From Carya illinoinensis (lineage: Eukaryota > Streptophyta > Magnoliopsida > Fagales > Juglandaceae), in the NCBI RefSeq assembly GCF_018687715.1, contig NC_056767.1:29704001-29768000 (forward strand): a stretch of DNA of 64,000 nucleotides. The letters are read 5' to 3'. The position numbers and the translations under genes were made by a program. Under the pieces are notes generated by a model, which saw only the letters and a list, made by a program, of their open reading frames with translations, did no database searches and was not told the origin of the DNA. Positions 10,541 through 22,060 of this stretch are shown here, piece by piece (the first letter of the stretch is position 1; every line of letters begins with the position of its first letter).

Positions 10541-13500
10541 ACTAATTTTATTCTATATAGTTGTAAGCATTTATAATCAAGGTGTGTGGTAGATGCTAAT
10601 TAGTAAGGTCATGTTTGGTTCATGAAATTTCCCTCATTTTTTAAATTATTGGGGAAAAAATCAGTGTTTTGTATTATTTATGAAAGTTGGAAGATAAAAC
10701 AAAAAGATGCTTGAATAAAAATTTTTGAGATATGTTTCTTATTGGTTTTGTGACTCCTGTGTATTGTAGAATTGAAAATATGTTTGGATAAAAATTTGTT
10801 GTGATACAATCAATTTATTTTCAAGTTCAAAAAAACCATAACCTCTTTGTCAGTCATTAGCAACTCAATATTCCGGAACATCAAATTAAAAAAAAAAAAA
10901 TAGAAGTTCTAGTCATAGAAGGATTACATAAAAATAAACTCACAATTAACTAAGACCGCTTCATATCATATATTAGATCTACTTTACAATAAAATAAATT
11001 TATAATCTAATATACAATATCAAACATCAGTTTGTAAGTTTATTTTTATGAATTTTTTTTGTAACTAAAGCATTTATCAAAAAGAAAATTAAAAGCCACA
11101 ACTTTTTGTAAAAGGTCGTCAACTTTGCCAACCCCTAACTTCAAAGTGGCTATCAAAACAAAGAGAACAATGTTCTATAGCCTCACAAAAACCCTATACA
11201 TCAAACTTAGGTCATATTTAGGAATTAAAAATTATCAAAAAATTTCTTACTCTCGAACCAACTTTGCACCCAAATAATCCCATTTATCAAAACATCTTAG
11301 TTTGACTTTCGTAACAAATAAAAGCCAAAACAACTTTAACAAACCTAAAGAAACATCTAATAAAAATTTGAGAAGCGCTTCGGGACAACCCAATTGTTTA
11401 TTGGAGAAAAACAGTCCTCCAATAACCATCAGACTTATAAGAAACTAATGAAATTTAATACACAATCACACAGTTGATTTGAACATATTTTTAACAAGCC
11501 CCAACACTTTCACAAAACGCATCTTTAAAACTTCCCCTTAATTTACTTGAGTTTCCAAAATTATCACAAAAATCTTACATCTAAACATGATAATCCCATT
11601 ACTCTCCATGTTGGCCATCAGAATATTAATTTGAGCTTATCATAGTAAAAAAAAAAAATCTGTCCATTAGACATTCTAACTGATCCAACAATTTAGACAG
11701 CATTATAAAATTTTTGGGCTATGCTTTACTTGGAATAAAATTCTCTTATTAATTATAAAAAAAGAAAAGAAAAGAAAAAAAGACAGCATGATAAAGTTGA
11801 GATTCTAGGAATTACAAATTCTCTCAACCTTAAAAAGGCCCCAAACGAGAATGCATGGTCTGTCTCTCTAGCAATTAAAATATAATTATTCAAAATGACT
11901 TGTACCCAAATCACACGACTGATTTTCATTTTGGATATATTTGTATGAAAAGACCTAGCTCATAGACAATACTACTAGTGTGTGAACTTGACCAATCCAA
12001 AATAATAGGCAACTTGATTTGAGTTTTGGTTTAGGAGCACTAGTTGGACAAACCAACAATCAGGACAACTCGAATATGGTACATTCATACCATGTCATAC
12101 ATGTCAATATCAAACGACTAAAAAATGTTTTCATCCCTAAATTATAACAACCAAGACCAGCTTTAAGCTCTAGTAAATAATTCTTAGGTTGGCTCTGCAT
12201 GCGTGGAGTAAAATAACATCAGATGAACATACAACACTCACTTGATATTTCACTACAATGATTACTCGAGACTAAGATCAGTTGTTCAATATTCCTTTCT
12301 TGTGTCAGCATCATGAACAATTCGATCATAAGCAGTACTCCCAAGGTAATGGGGTTGTCCAAGCAAAATATATAGTCCAAGCCCTATGTCAGGTTTCAAG
12401 CATCAACTTTAAACCTCATAAGCTGCTCTAACTCTAATTCCTGGTCATTAATTCGTCCCCTTCACATGTACAGCATTCATGGTGGCAGCAGCCTCAGTCA
12501 ACTCAACAAAGCTGGTTTCCTCCAGCCTTTAGGCCATGTTCATAGCCTTGGCATGTAGCACCATCACCAGGCCGGCCTTTTATGACACTCACCAGCTCGA
12601 TCACATGCAGTGATTGCATGCCCTATGTTAGGTATCAAGCATTGATTTTTGTTAGGAGTCAATTAGAACTGAATCATATTTTTTTTTATCATTGACATTG
12701 TGTAATTAGCAAAAACCATGTGCAACGGCCTATATATGTAACATATTAATTCAGCTTACCCCAATTATTATTTTTTTTTTAAATTCATGTCACCTCATCT
12801 AAACCAACGTGAATCCGCTTTTTTGATAATCAATCCAAGACTAATCCTACTCAACCCTTGGCCCGCCTTGACTACATCTCAGAATTAGATGACCTAACCC
12901 AATTAATATTGAGTAGGCTTGCCTTGGGATGCAAACATGTGTTTTCAATCTTTAGGATTAATAGAATTGCTCTCAGATGGCTAGCCTAATCCTTGTTTTG
13001 AATCATCCACATACCTTGGCCTAATTTTAGAATACATGTACTTTTCAAAAAAATAAATATACAAAGGTAGCTAGGCATTATGTATAGCATTATTAACAAC
13101 AAATCAATGGTGCAATATATACCTTATATAAGGGTGCTTGGTCCCAATTATATATAAGCCTTATATATACAACAATATAGAATCATAGACATTTATATAC
13201 CTTAGGCCCCCAAGGTACTATGCAGTAAGCTGCTAATTGCTTGATTCCATTTTACATCTAATAGCTTACATATAAATAGTAAAAGTACTACTAAACTCAA
13301 CTACACAAGACTTGAACATTACAACCGATCAACGACTGCCCACGGGGTAGTTATCGTTCTCACTTCAATACTGGGAAATTATATATATTTGTAATTCTCA
13401 TAATTTATCATATTGTGTACTTCAATAAGTAATTTCTATTCTACATATAACTGACTGATTTTGTTCTGATCATTTGACACTAGTTAAAAAGGCCCATTCC

Positions 13501-15200
13501 TTGCGATGATGCATGTTTTCAAATTTTGAACATATAACTACTAGTAGATCACATGTGCATGGTCGAAAGTCATGTTGATCAACCAATTAAATTTAGATTC
13601 AAAACTTAAAAGGAACTGAAAATTATATCATAAATTTTCTCACTCAAGCAAATAAATATTACATTTCAATCCCATCACTTATAGTTCATGATGATCCAAC
13701 ATTGAATCCATGGCGATCTATTGAAATGGTATGAAATCATGATAACAGATTTACACAAGTAGCAATACTACTTCCTAGCTAGCTAGTTCCTGCTTATCAA
13801 ATCCTTTCAAAAAATTAATTAAGTATCCTACATCTTCCCCTAAAAGACATAAAAGATTATCATTTATATATAGTAGTTCTTAGTTTTTGAAAGTTGAAAA
13901 TAAAAATATACAAAGGTACAATAATTGTTCAGAGATTTCCAAGGTCGAACCAAATCATCATGCATGTATTGATATCCCACGCATGCCAAAATACCCCAAG
14001 GTAAATAGTTGTGTTACTGGTGTACAGCGAATTAATTCATGGATAACACACGTAACAAGGATGTACAGGTCTTAATTTAAGAACAATATATAATTAGGGA
14101 GGAAAAAAAAAAAAAAAAAAGGATGTCGTTTTCTACAAAAACGCTTGAAGATATGAAATTGATACATTGATTATCGTAAACATTTGTACACGCAGCAGAT
14201 GTTGACAGATGACTAGGTCAATGGACAAGAATTGACATTTCTTAAGGATGCTGAAAGATAATAATACTAATAATAAGCAAGGGCCTGACCAATGACCAAT
14301 GAAATATATAAGACCGGCAATACATGCACGAGTCAATTCATTCCCGGGTCCAGTTAAGTTTTAATTGTCAACGTAATTCCTCGACACAGCACATGAAGCA
14401 GAACCAGAAAGTGGTTCATAACCATCAGTACGTGTTGCTTTAACCACTTTCATGTTTGATAAGCACTGATCATTGCTTTGGGATGAAATTTCGTTTCTCA
14501 AGTACTGTTACATCATCAGTATCGTACAATGGAATATGTTAAAGAAAATTACTTAAACGAAAAACGTTTAAGCTATATATGATTGGATGTAAATTTTATT
14601 TCAAGTAAAAACCAAGCATTTAAAGATGTTGTAAACTAAAAACCAGACATTTAAACCATGATCACTCGAATATATATAAATTTCTGACATGAGTTCTTTT
14701 ACCACATACTCTTAGATCAGATATATATATATATATATAGCTGTAAAAGAAATGCCCAAAACAACATGAAGACTATCCAAAAATCATCATTTCTATTCCC
14801 TCCCTCGGTTAAACCATCCAACTGTTAATAATCAGTAGAGACAGTCTATTCTTCTTTCGTGAGTTAGATTGGGAAGATGATCAAAGAGATTGGTGATATT
14901 TTATAATTATTTCCATAAACAAGCTAGGGTGGAAACAAGGTAGGCAGTGCCTCCTTTGAACTTTGATTAATCACTCACTACCATGACCTTTCTACAAACA
15001 AAGTATAAAGAAACTCTTAAGCCATTCTCTATATGAGGGAAAAAATTTAATAATTAAGAGAGCTCATATGTCATTTAGACACGAATCCAACCTATTCAAA
15101 TATTACCCCATAAATCAATCTGGATCCCGGAAAATATAAAACATGAGTCAATGACAAAACATAAATAACAACAATAAAGAACTAAACACATAAAATCAGG
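10541..15200. other. Gene-free AT-rich interval
   Basis: No supported gene. It contains a MITE at 10897-11078. A possible short LINE tail lies at about 11717-11765 (GCTATGCTTTACTTGGAATA followed by ATTATAAAAAAAG). A somewhat GC-richer block at about 12470-12640 is open in parts on the minus strand, but I recognise nothing in it. There is an A run at 14105-14120 and a TA run near 14720. All longer open frames lack recognisable content. Confidence 0.5.
10897..11078. mobile_element. MITE, CTA(C/G)(A/T)GNCA family
   Basis: The ends are imperfect inverted repeats around TAGTCATAGAAGGATTACAT and AACTAAAGCATTTATC. The internal signature TTAGATCTACTTTACAATAA is shared with copies at 19452-19645, 40066-40258, 41045-41210, 46095-46255 and 54005-54150, which shows a dispersed family. 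Confidence 0.6.
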
Positions 15201-16599
15201 AGGACTAGAAAAGTTGTTTAATTACCTGAGTGATTAACCTAATACAGACGGAAGCTGCAGTTTGCCCCCAACACCGAGAGAGATCATTAACAAGAGCTGC
15301 AATAAATAATTAAGACCTCAAACGTCAATATAACTTTAAATAGTGGAAGCCGCGTACCTAAGTGATGAAGAAATATCTTATTCGAAATAAACTTGAGCTG
15401 ATAAAATAAAATACAGGAAATTACGCTTAGCTGTTGCCATAAAGCAAATCCCCTCTTCGAAGGCTTTATTCCTGATACGGGGAAAGGTGCATCTCCGCCC
15501 AAACTCCGGAAGATCATTTTTTTTTCGATATTTAGCAGTGTCTGCACAGACCCACTTCCAAAAAACACCTCTTATACGAATCAATAAGTCCAAAGCTACG
15601 ATTTTATATTAGACCAAGGCGAAATGATGGTCGAAACCTGCGTTAGTAGCAAATAAAATCACCAAAAAGATCGATAACCAAGAAATTGCGGAGGTTTTTA
15701 TGACCGGAAGCATGCGTTTTTTGGGGTTGAGAATTAGGGATAGTAGGAAATCAAAAAAACCCAAAATCAGAGCCCGATTAAAAGAGTAGTACCTCAACCA
15801 AACATGCCCTTTGCCTTGCATGGTCGACCAGTGAGAGGAGGAGGAGAAGAAGAAAGTGCAAAACACCAGGGTTTGATGAAACCAAGCAAATAACGTGAAT
15901 CGTGAGTAAGGCTGATCCACTATAAGGTTTTCCGTTAAAACAAGAACAGTAACCAGTCGTACCTTCGAGATCATCCGTCGTCCTCTCTCCCAAAGAGTAC
16001 CATCAAAAGTCACGCTTTCCAGCTCAATCACAATTAACAACGCTAATAACAATGATAATAATAAAATATTTGATGCAGGGTGATAGGAATGAAAGAGTAC
16101 AACCGACTAAAAGAAATAAAAGACAAACAATGTAGCAGCAGAATGTGGATAAGAATGGGCTACAATAGATAGGTCGGTTCTGTCTGCAACTTCCTTCTGA
16201 TAGAACTTCATGCCAACATTCTTCCACTTGTCAAATTTATAAAACCACAATATACACACAGGCATTAAAAATAGTAACACATCAGCGAGAGAGAGGGACG
16301 AGAGCGTAAGGATAAGAGGGAATATACAGCATGATGTGTCGAGGGACGCCTACTCTCTGTGCCATTTCCGGGTGCCCCAACTCTCTTGCCTTTTGTCCAT
16401 TTGTGCCCTTTTTTTCTTAAAGAGAATGGGGGGAGGGGCTTCTGGAATAGAAAGAATGAGAAACACCCAGATGAACATATATAAGAAAAGTCAGTTGCAA
16501 GGAAACTTTTTTTGGGCGAAAGTGAAATACACGGAGAAAGACAAACACTTACAAAGAAGAAGAACGGAGGAGAAAAGAAAGAGGAAGACACGGTTAAAA

Positions 16600-16700
16600 T
16601 GGGAAGCTGACAGAAAGAGAAGTGAGCACGCACTCGCAAAGGTATGCACTCATACGATTGCTGGCAGCGTGTGCTCACTCTCTTCTGTCAGTTTCTTGAC
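16600..16700 (-). ncRNA. MIR156: miR156 precursor hairpin
   Basis: On the minus strand the 5' arm carries TGACAGAAGAGAGTGAGCAC (16671-16690), identical to the canonical miR156a-type mature sequence. The 3' arm carries GCTCACTTCTCTTTCTGTCA (within 16606-16627), which matches the known miR156 star strand and pairs with the mature strand with few mismatches. A loop region of 43 nt separates them. miR156 guides AGO1-mediated repression of SPL transcription factor mRNAs and maintains the juvenile phase of plants; that role is established for the family. The arm order (mature on the 5' arm), 20-nt length and starting U are all as expected. Which MIR156 paralogue this is cannot be decided here. Confidence 0.97.
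16671..16690 (-). ncRNA. miR156: Mature miR156
   Basis: Read on the minus strand this is UGACAGAAGAGAGUGAGCAC, an exact match to the canonical 20-nt miR156. Confidence 0.97.
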
Positions 16701-17450
16701 TCTCTTCCATGTTCCTCTTTAGATTTATTCGCTGTTTTTACACAGAAAAATCCAAAAGAATCACCAAAAAAACTAGATTTCACACTGAAGATGATATATA
16801 GATACTCATCACTGTAAGTCAGATCTAAAAGAAACCTCATATACACCCATTTGTTTGGCAGAGGTAACACACCAGCACTCAAAAACACACATACCAATTT
16901 ATCCTTTACGAGTTTATACCCAACTGATCAACAAGATTTAGGATTTTCCAATCACCCAACGACCCAAAACAAACCCTGGGGACCCTATATTTCCCAGATC
17001 TTTCTTCTCATTATCTATCTCTTTGTTCCCTCCACACACACAAACCCTTCCAAACCCTCGGCTTCTTCCCCACCTGAGTTTAACCGCCTGAGCCACAGAA
17101 AAAAGAGAAGGTGGGAAACTAAAAAAACAAAGAGGAGCAGCAAAAGCAATGGAGAGAGATCATCGAAGTGATTTTGCCTTTGCAACCCCATGTGTGCGCT
17201 TCATCAACGAAAGGACAAAGTGAGTTCCGCACGGCACACTATAACAGAGAGCGATCGAGAGACAAAAGCTGTTTAAGTGGAGCGGCGATTGGTTGTTCAA
17301 TGAAGATGGGCTACGTGGAGGTAGCTGAGACGGTGATGGACTTTTTAGACTAAATAATTTAACGGCTCCTGATTTGACCTCCTCTATAGAGCCGTTCGGA
17401 CCGTCGGATCCTCACTTGTTGAGGGTCCCTTTGTTCGATGGTTGCTGGTT

Positions 17451-17460
17451 AATTTATAGG
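17451..17460 (-). promoter_or_regulatory. Candidate TATA box of MIR156
   Basis: The minus strand reads CCTATAAATT about 760 bp upstream of the mature miRNA, in a less AT-biased context than the surroundings. If used, transcription would start about 30 bp downstream, near 17425. No other evidence links it to the gene. Confidence 0.45.
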
Positions 17461-18083
17461 CTAGGACTGCGACAAATGTCTCCTTTCTTAATATGCCTCA
17501 TTGGTTGCTTTCTTCGTTAATTACCCTTTTCTTTCCTAAATATGGCACCGTATATGTCGGATTACATTTTTGTGACATATGAAACCATCGCATGAAAAAC
17601 AGTGACACTCTTTAGAATAAAATCTTTTCACTCATCACCAATTAGATTTTGTGTCACTTCGTTATTGAATTTACTATTCAACTCTTACTAAAAATATTTT
17701 TTGTAACGATATTCTATTCATCAATCTGCTTAATGTTCGAATGTGATAAACAATTTGTAATGATTTATATTCTATTTGAGTGTAAAGATAGAGATCATGT
17801 TTCGATGTAGATTGCAATTTCCCCAATTCCTACGTGCAGATATGTAGAAATTGAGGCATTGGAGTGAGTGATGGTGTCATCATCCCGACGTCTCGATTTT
17901 CACATGTCCATATGTGAGAATTTGAGACGTTACATAGATGTTTACGTTTTTGTGCCACATTTTGTTGTTGTTGTTATGTATGTCTAAGTTATTTCTATAA
18001 AATCGAATGTAACAGTTATGTTCAAATATATTCATATTACATTCAAACACAAGCTTCGTACAAATTAAGAAATACATAAAAGG

Positions 18084-18085
<2 letters not shown>

Positions 18086-18134
<49 letters not shown>
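18086..18134. repeat. (TA)n microsatellite
   Basis: About 24 uninterrupted TA units. Length is likely variable between individuals. Confidence 0.95.
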
Positions 18135-18137
<3 letters not shown>

Positions 18138-18610
18138 TTGTCTTCATATTGTATCATAATTACATAGATGATAATAGAAATAATGTATTCAAACTTTACA
18201 TTTACTTCAATTAATTAAAACATAATAATTATCTAATAATTAAGATCATTTATATATATCATGCAAGCATGTATATTTATCAGAAGAAAAAGGTAAATAC
18301 TTACAAGATTATCATTAAACTAGACATTGGTGATGATGATGAACTTAGGTTCAGTCGATATTAATGTTTCAAATCATGGGTCAAGATCAGGTTTAGATTT
18401 CTGATTGTATATGTAGTTGCTATGTTAATTTTTCTCTGATAACATAATCTGATATACAAATATTCTTAGGAGATTCATTGCTTAGTGTATTTCATGTTCA
18501 AACTCTTTTTTTAGAGTCAATGTTCAACTTAAGTTTCTTCACTCATAATTAGAAGAATGGTATTTATCTAACTATTTTACAACTCAATTCAATGTGTACA
18601 CTTTATTAAG

Positions 18611-18838
18611 AGGCTGTTTAGATTGAGAAACACTCTCAACTCATCTCATCTCATCATTACAACTTTCTTAGATTCCCATAGAAAATATAGTAACCATTTA
18701 ACTTTTTCCAATTCTAATTCAACTTTTTTAAATCTCAAAACAATAATAATATTTAAAATAATATTCTAACAATATGTTATTCAACTTTTATCTAAAACCA
18801 TCTAATCTCATCTCATCTCACTATTCAAACAACTTCTA
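18611..18838. mobile_element. MITE with GATGAGATGAG-type subterminal repeats
   Basis: The left end is GGCTGTTTAGATTGAGA and the right end, read backwards, GAAGTTGTTTGAATAGTGAGA. Both sides carry (CTCAT)n or ATCTCATCTCATC subterminal repeats. The TTTGAAT/TTTAGAT ends and GATGAG repeats recur at 26911-27294 and 27907-28137, indicating one family, probably hAT-like. Confidence 0.65.
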
Positions 18839-19146
18839 AAAATACTTCAACTTTTAAATTTTATATATTTATAATCTCGCAACATGTAATTTTTTGGAAT
18901 TTATTGGTATGGACAAAAAAACTAGTCAAGGAGAAATTATTGTTGTTTCTGGTTGTTGTAGTACTACTAGTACTCCTTTTGGTCTTTCATGTAAATTGGT
19001 CTTGCTTAACAGTATATGCAACAGGGGTTCATGCATGATTGCATGGGCAGCAAGACATTTAGATCCTTGTTGTGAAAAGGGTAATGGCCACGGCCAAATA
19101 TATAAATATATATATAATGAAGTAATATTTAAATAAAAATAATAAT

Positions 19147-19300
19147 TGTAGTCATGAGTCTATAAGTATCGTGCAATCATTTTAAAAAAATAAATAAATA
19201 TGAGACACACATAAAAAAATAATTAATTTTTTAATAATAGATATTACTCTTTTTAAAAATGACTGCACGATACTTATGCACACTACGATTATATGTAGTA
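19147..19300. mobile_element. MITE with GTGCA-centred inverted repeats
   Basis: Left GTAGTCATGAGTCTATAAGT with ATCGTGCAATCATTTT, mirrored on the right by AAAATGACTGCACGATACTT and the end ACTACGATTATATGTAGTA. Inverted arms of about 40 bp flank an AT-only centre. Confidence 0.6.
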
Positions 19301-19451
19301 TTATTCGACCAAGTGAAAAGGTGACCTAGTTAGGGTTAATAAAGTTATAGCATTAGTTTGAACCTGAAGCTGCTGGCTACTAGTTGTGATTAATTAAGCA
19401 TATATGTAGTAATAGTAGTCTACTACTACTACGCTTGAAATCTATTTCTAG

Positions 19452-19645
19452 ATGAGTATCGCTACAGCCATAAAGAGATTACATAAAAGTAATCATACAA
19501 ACTGACGTGATTTCATATAGTCAATTAGATCTATTTTATAATAAAAAAATAACTTTACAATTTGATCAACCACATCATATCATATCAGTTTGTGACATTA
19601 TTTTTGTATAATCCATTTGTAGTTAGAGTATTTTCCTTTCTAGAT
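19452..19645. mobile_element. MITE, GCTACAGCCA family
   Basis: Left end CGCTACAGCCATAAAGAGAT; right end CATTTGTAGTTAGAGTATTT, which reads backwards as a related sequence. It carries the internal signature TTAGATCTATTTTATAATAA, as in the other copies of this family. Confidence 0.65.
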
Positions 19646-20034
19646 ACATATATGAAGGACCATGGGTATGCTGAGTCCTACTTTCATCCAAGGTTAATGT
19701 TTTTGGGAGTTGAAAATGCCTATAGGGAACTACTAGCTAGATCTCTCGAAGATGGGAAGACGAGAAGAGTTTAAGGCTTTGTTTGTGAATGTAACAAATA
19801 TCTTCATACTACTATTCACAAGTGGATCACTACCATTAATCAGAAATTATTCATTATTATTTATAAATAATATGAAATAATCTGAACATTCAAACATAAA
19901 CTTAAAATCAAGAGAACAAGTTTTGAAGAGCGTTGAGACAAATTTTTGGGAATTGTAATGGCAGACTAGGAGCTACCAGCTTGCAATATGTAAGGCAGCC
20001 CAATAGGACTTTTTCTATAAAAGAGTTGTGTGGA

Positions 20035-20195
20035 TATAATCAAGTCTCGTACAAGCATCATACATTCATTTTGAAAAAGAATATAATTTATTATTAAAAA
20101 ATTAATTTTATATGTAAATTTCATATAATTTATTTACTTTTTTTAAATTAAAAGTGTAACATTTATGCACTAAATGACTATAAATATTATTTTTT
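20035..20195. mobile_element. MITE-like AT-rich inverted-repeat element
   Basis: The left arm AGTCTCGTACAAGCATCATA and right arm TTATGCACTAAATGACTATA are imperfectly inverted, with complementary T-rich and A-rich centres. Similar in design to the copies at 42245-42405 and 45524-45680, with lower similarity. Confidence 0.45.
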
Positions 20196-20797
20196 GTTAT
20201 AAAAACCATCAATCATGATCATATTATATATATATATATATATATATTTATATTACATATAGAAGCCCTTCAAATTTACTAATGGGTAGCAAATATAGAT
20301 GCAGCTAGCATGGTACTTCATGCAGTAGCAATGTGCATGCATTCATTGTTTGAATTGCTATAGATGGGTGGGTGGAATTAATACTTTGATTCCAATGTAG
20401 GTATGTACGTACGCGTACCTAGCTAGGCTTTTCGATCGTCAAAATGGGCTTCTACGTACATCATCGAGGGAGTTAATGTGTTTGGTATTTACCAGGTTCG
20501 TCATATTTGGTGGCCAACGAGTTGATGCCTAGATACGTACAATAGATTAATGCTACCAACCACACCAAGCTGCCTGCCTAGCTAGCTACCTAGCTTCTCT
20601 ATTGGAACCCGGCCTGCCTGTGCCCTGGCCTATTCATGCTAGCACAAGTCTGTACGTAGCACATGATAACTCCGATATATATTCGACCTGTCGCATCTCA
20701 GAGATCATCAGAGCTCATCCAGCTTTCACAATCACATTTCATCTCGACGATTGTACTTATCTCAATGTAATCAATATTTAACATCAAAAGCATAATT

Positions 20798-21186
20798 AGA
20801 GCACTCCGAATGTCTCTAATAAAACTCAATTTTTTGTAAAATTTAAAAGAAAAGAGTTCAAAATATTCGTCTAATATATTATTTATTTCATTTCTAATAT
20901 CCAGTTTACAACAGTATCATATTTATATAATTTAGTAGATATTGTTCATAAATATATAAATTTTTTATTTATTTCTTTTTCTTGCCTTCTATTTTTTTTT
21001 ATAGTTAGGAAAAATATTTAAAATAAATAAAAAATATTAAAAATTATAATATTTAAATGATATAAAAAAAAAATAGATAAAATGATATATGATATATTAT
21101 AAAAGTTAATATATAAAATAAAAAAAATAATTTTTGATAATATATTTTAAAAAATAAAATTAAAAATTCATTAGGAATGCTTTAAA
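20798..21186. mobile_element. MITE with AGCACTCCGAATG ends
   Basis: Left AGAGCACTCCGAATG and right (read backwards) AAAGCATTCCTAATG form about 15-bp inverted ends around an almost pure AT interior. No coding potential. Confidence 0.6.
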
Positions 21187-21447
21187 GCTGGCTACCCACC
21201 ACTGACGTACGCCTGGTTCGAGTCTGATCAAGACTTCAGAATTATGGATCATTGTATAGATCTTTCTCAACCACTTAGAACACCCACGTACACAATATTA
21301 ATGCCTTCGCAATTCAGTGCACAGTGCTCGAGTAATATTGATATTTACACAATATATTTTACAACATAATTAAGAAGTACACATGTTATAAAATAATTAG
21401 AATATTTTTACTGTATAAAATATTATAAAAAGTTATATAATGTGTTT

Positions 21448-21712
21448 ATCATTTGGAAAATACTAGATCCCCCGCTGGGGATCCCGCTGGGAGCAGTAGC
21501 TCCCAGTGTTTTATTTTTTTTTATTTTTTATTTTTTCTTAATGATTAAGAAAAATTTGTTTAATATTATTATGAATTTTTTTATTTTTTTTAAATGTTTA
21601 AAAATATTAAAAAATGATATGAAAAAAAAAACTAAAAAAAAAAAATTTCTAAGCCAAGCGGGAGCTCCCAGCGGGAGCCCCCAGCGGTAGACCGATCCTT
21701 ATCATTTTCCAT
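21448..21712. mobile_element. Foldback MITE with GC-rich arms
   Basis: Long inverted arms: left GGATCCCGCTGGGAGC preceded by CCCCCGCTGG, right GCTCCCGCTGGGAGCTCCCG when read backwards. The pair extends outward to TGGAAAATACTAGATC and TGGAAAATGATAAGGATC. The GC-rich arms stand out against an AT-rich centre, so the transcript or single strand could form a strong hairpin. Confidence 0.75.
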
Positions 21713-21933
21713 TCAGAAATTATCTCCAAAGTAGCTAGCCTAGCTACATTGTTGCCATGGCTAATTAGCACTTGCAATTCATAATCCACCCATAAAATTC
21801 ACAACATATATATAGACCCATAACATATATATATATTATATTATAACATATATAGTATAGTATAAAATTCACAACATAACATATATAGTATATTACATAT
21901 ATATATATATATATATATTGTAGAAATCTCATG

Positions 21934-22060
21934 TGAGTAATGTTACTCGATCGTCATTCTAATTCTTTCATCATTTCATGATGTGTCATTAAATGATTAA
22001 AAATTATTTATCATCGAATACCATATCATGAGACGATGAGATCATACAAATACAGTAAGG
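21934..22060. mobile_element. MITE with CATCATTTCATGATG arms
   Basis: The left part GAGTAATGTTACTCGATCGT with TCATCATTTCATGATGTG is mirrored by ATATCATGAGACGATGAGAT on the right. A better-preserved relative is at 28621-28795. Confidence 0.5.

Larger units (their letters stand above)
15200..17425 (-). ncRNA. Probable primary transcript region of MIR156
   Basis: The hairpin at 16600-16700 must lie in a longer Pol II transcript reading right to left. A TATA-like box at 17451-17460 would start transcription near 17425. Downstream on the minus strand there are plausible 5' splice sites, for example AAG/GTACGAC near 15962 and CAG/GTAATTAAAC near 15226, so the precursor may be spliced as many plant pri-miR156 transcripts are. 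The 3' end cannot be seen. Open frames of 60-147 codons in this interval show no protein family resemblance and are probably incidental. Confidence 0.45.

Noticed and set aside
16336..16722. A 128-codon plus-strand frame across the miR156 hairpin
   Set aside because: It is antisense to the hairpin, is composed of low-complexity Lys/Arg/Glu sequence and has no family resemblance.
20355..20380. GGGTGGGTGGAATT, slightly like miR482-type sequences
   Set aside because: No complementary arm is present within a few hundred bases.
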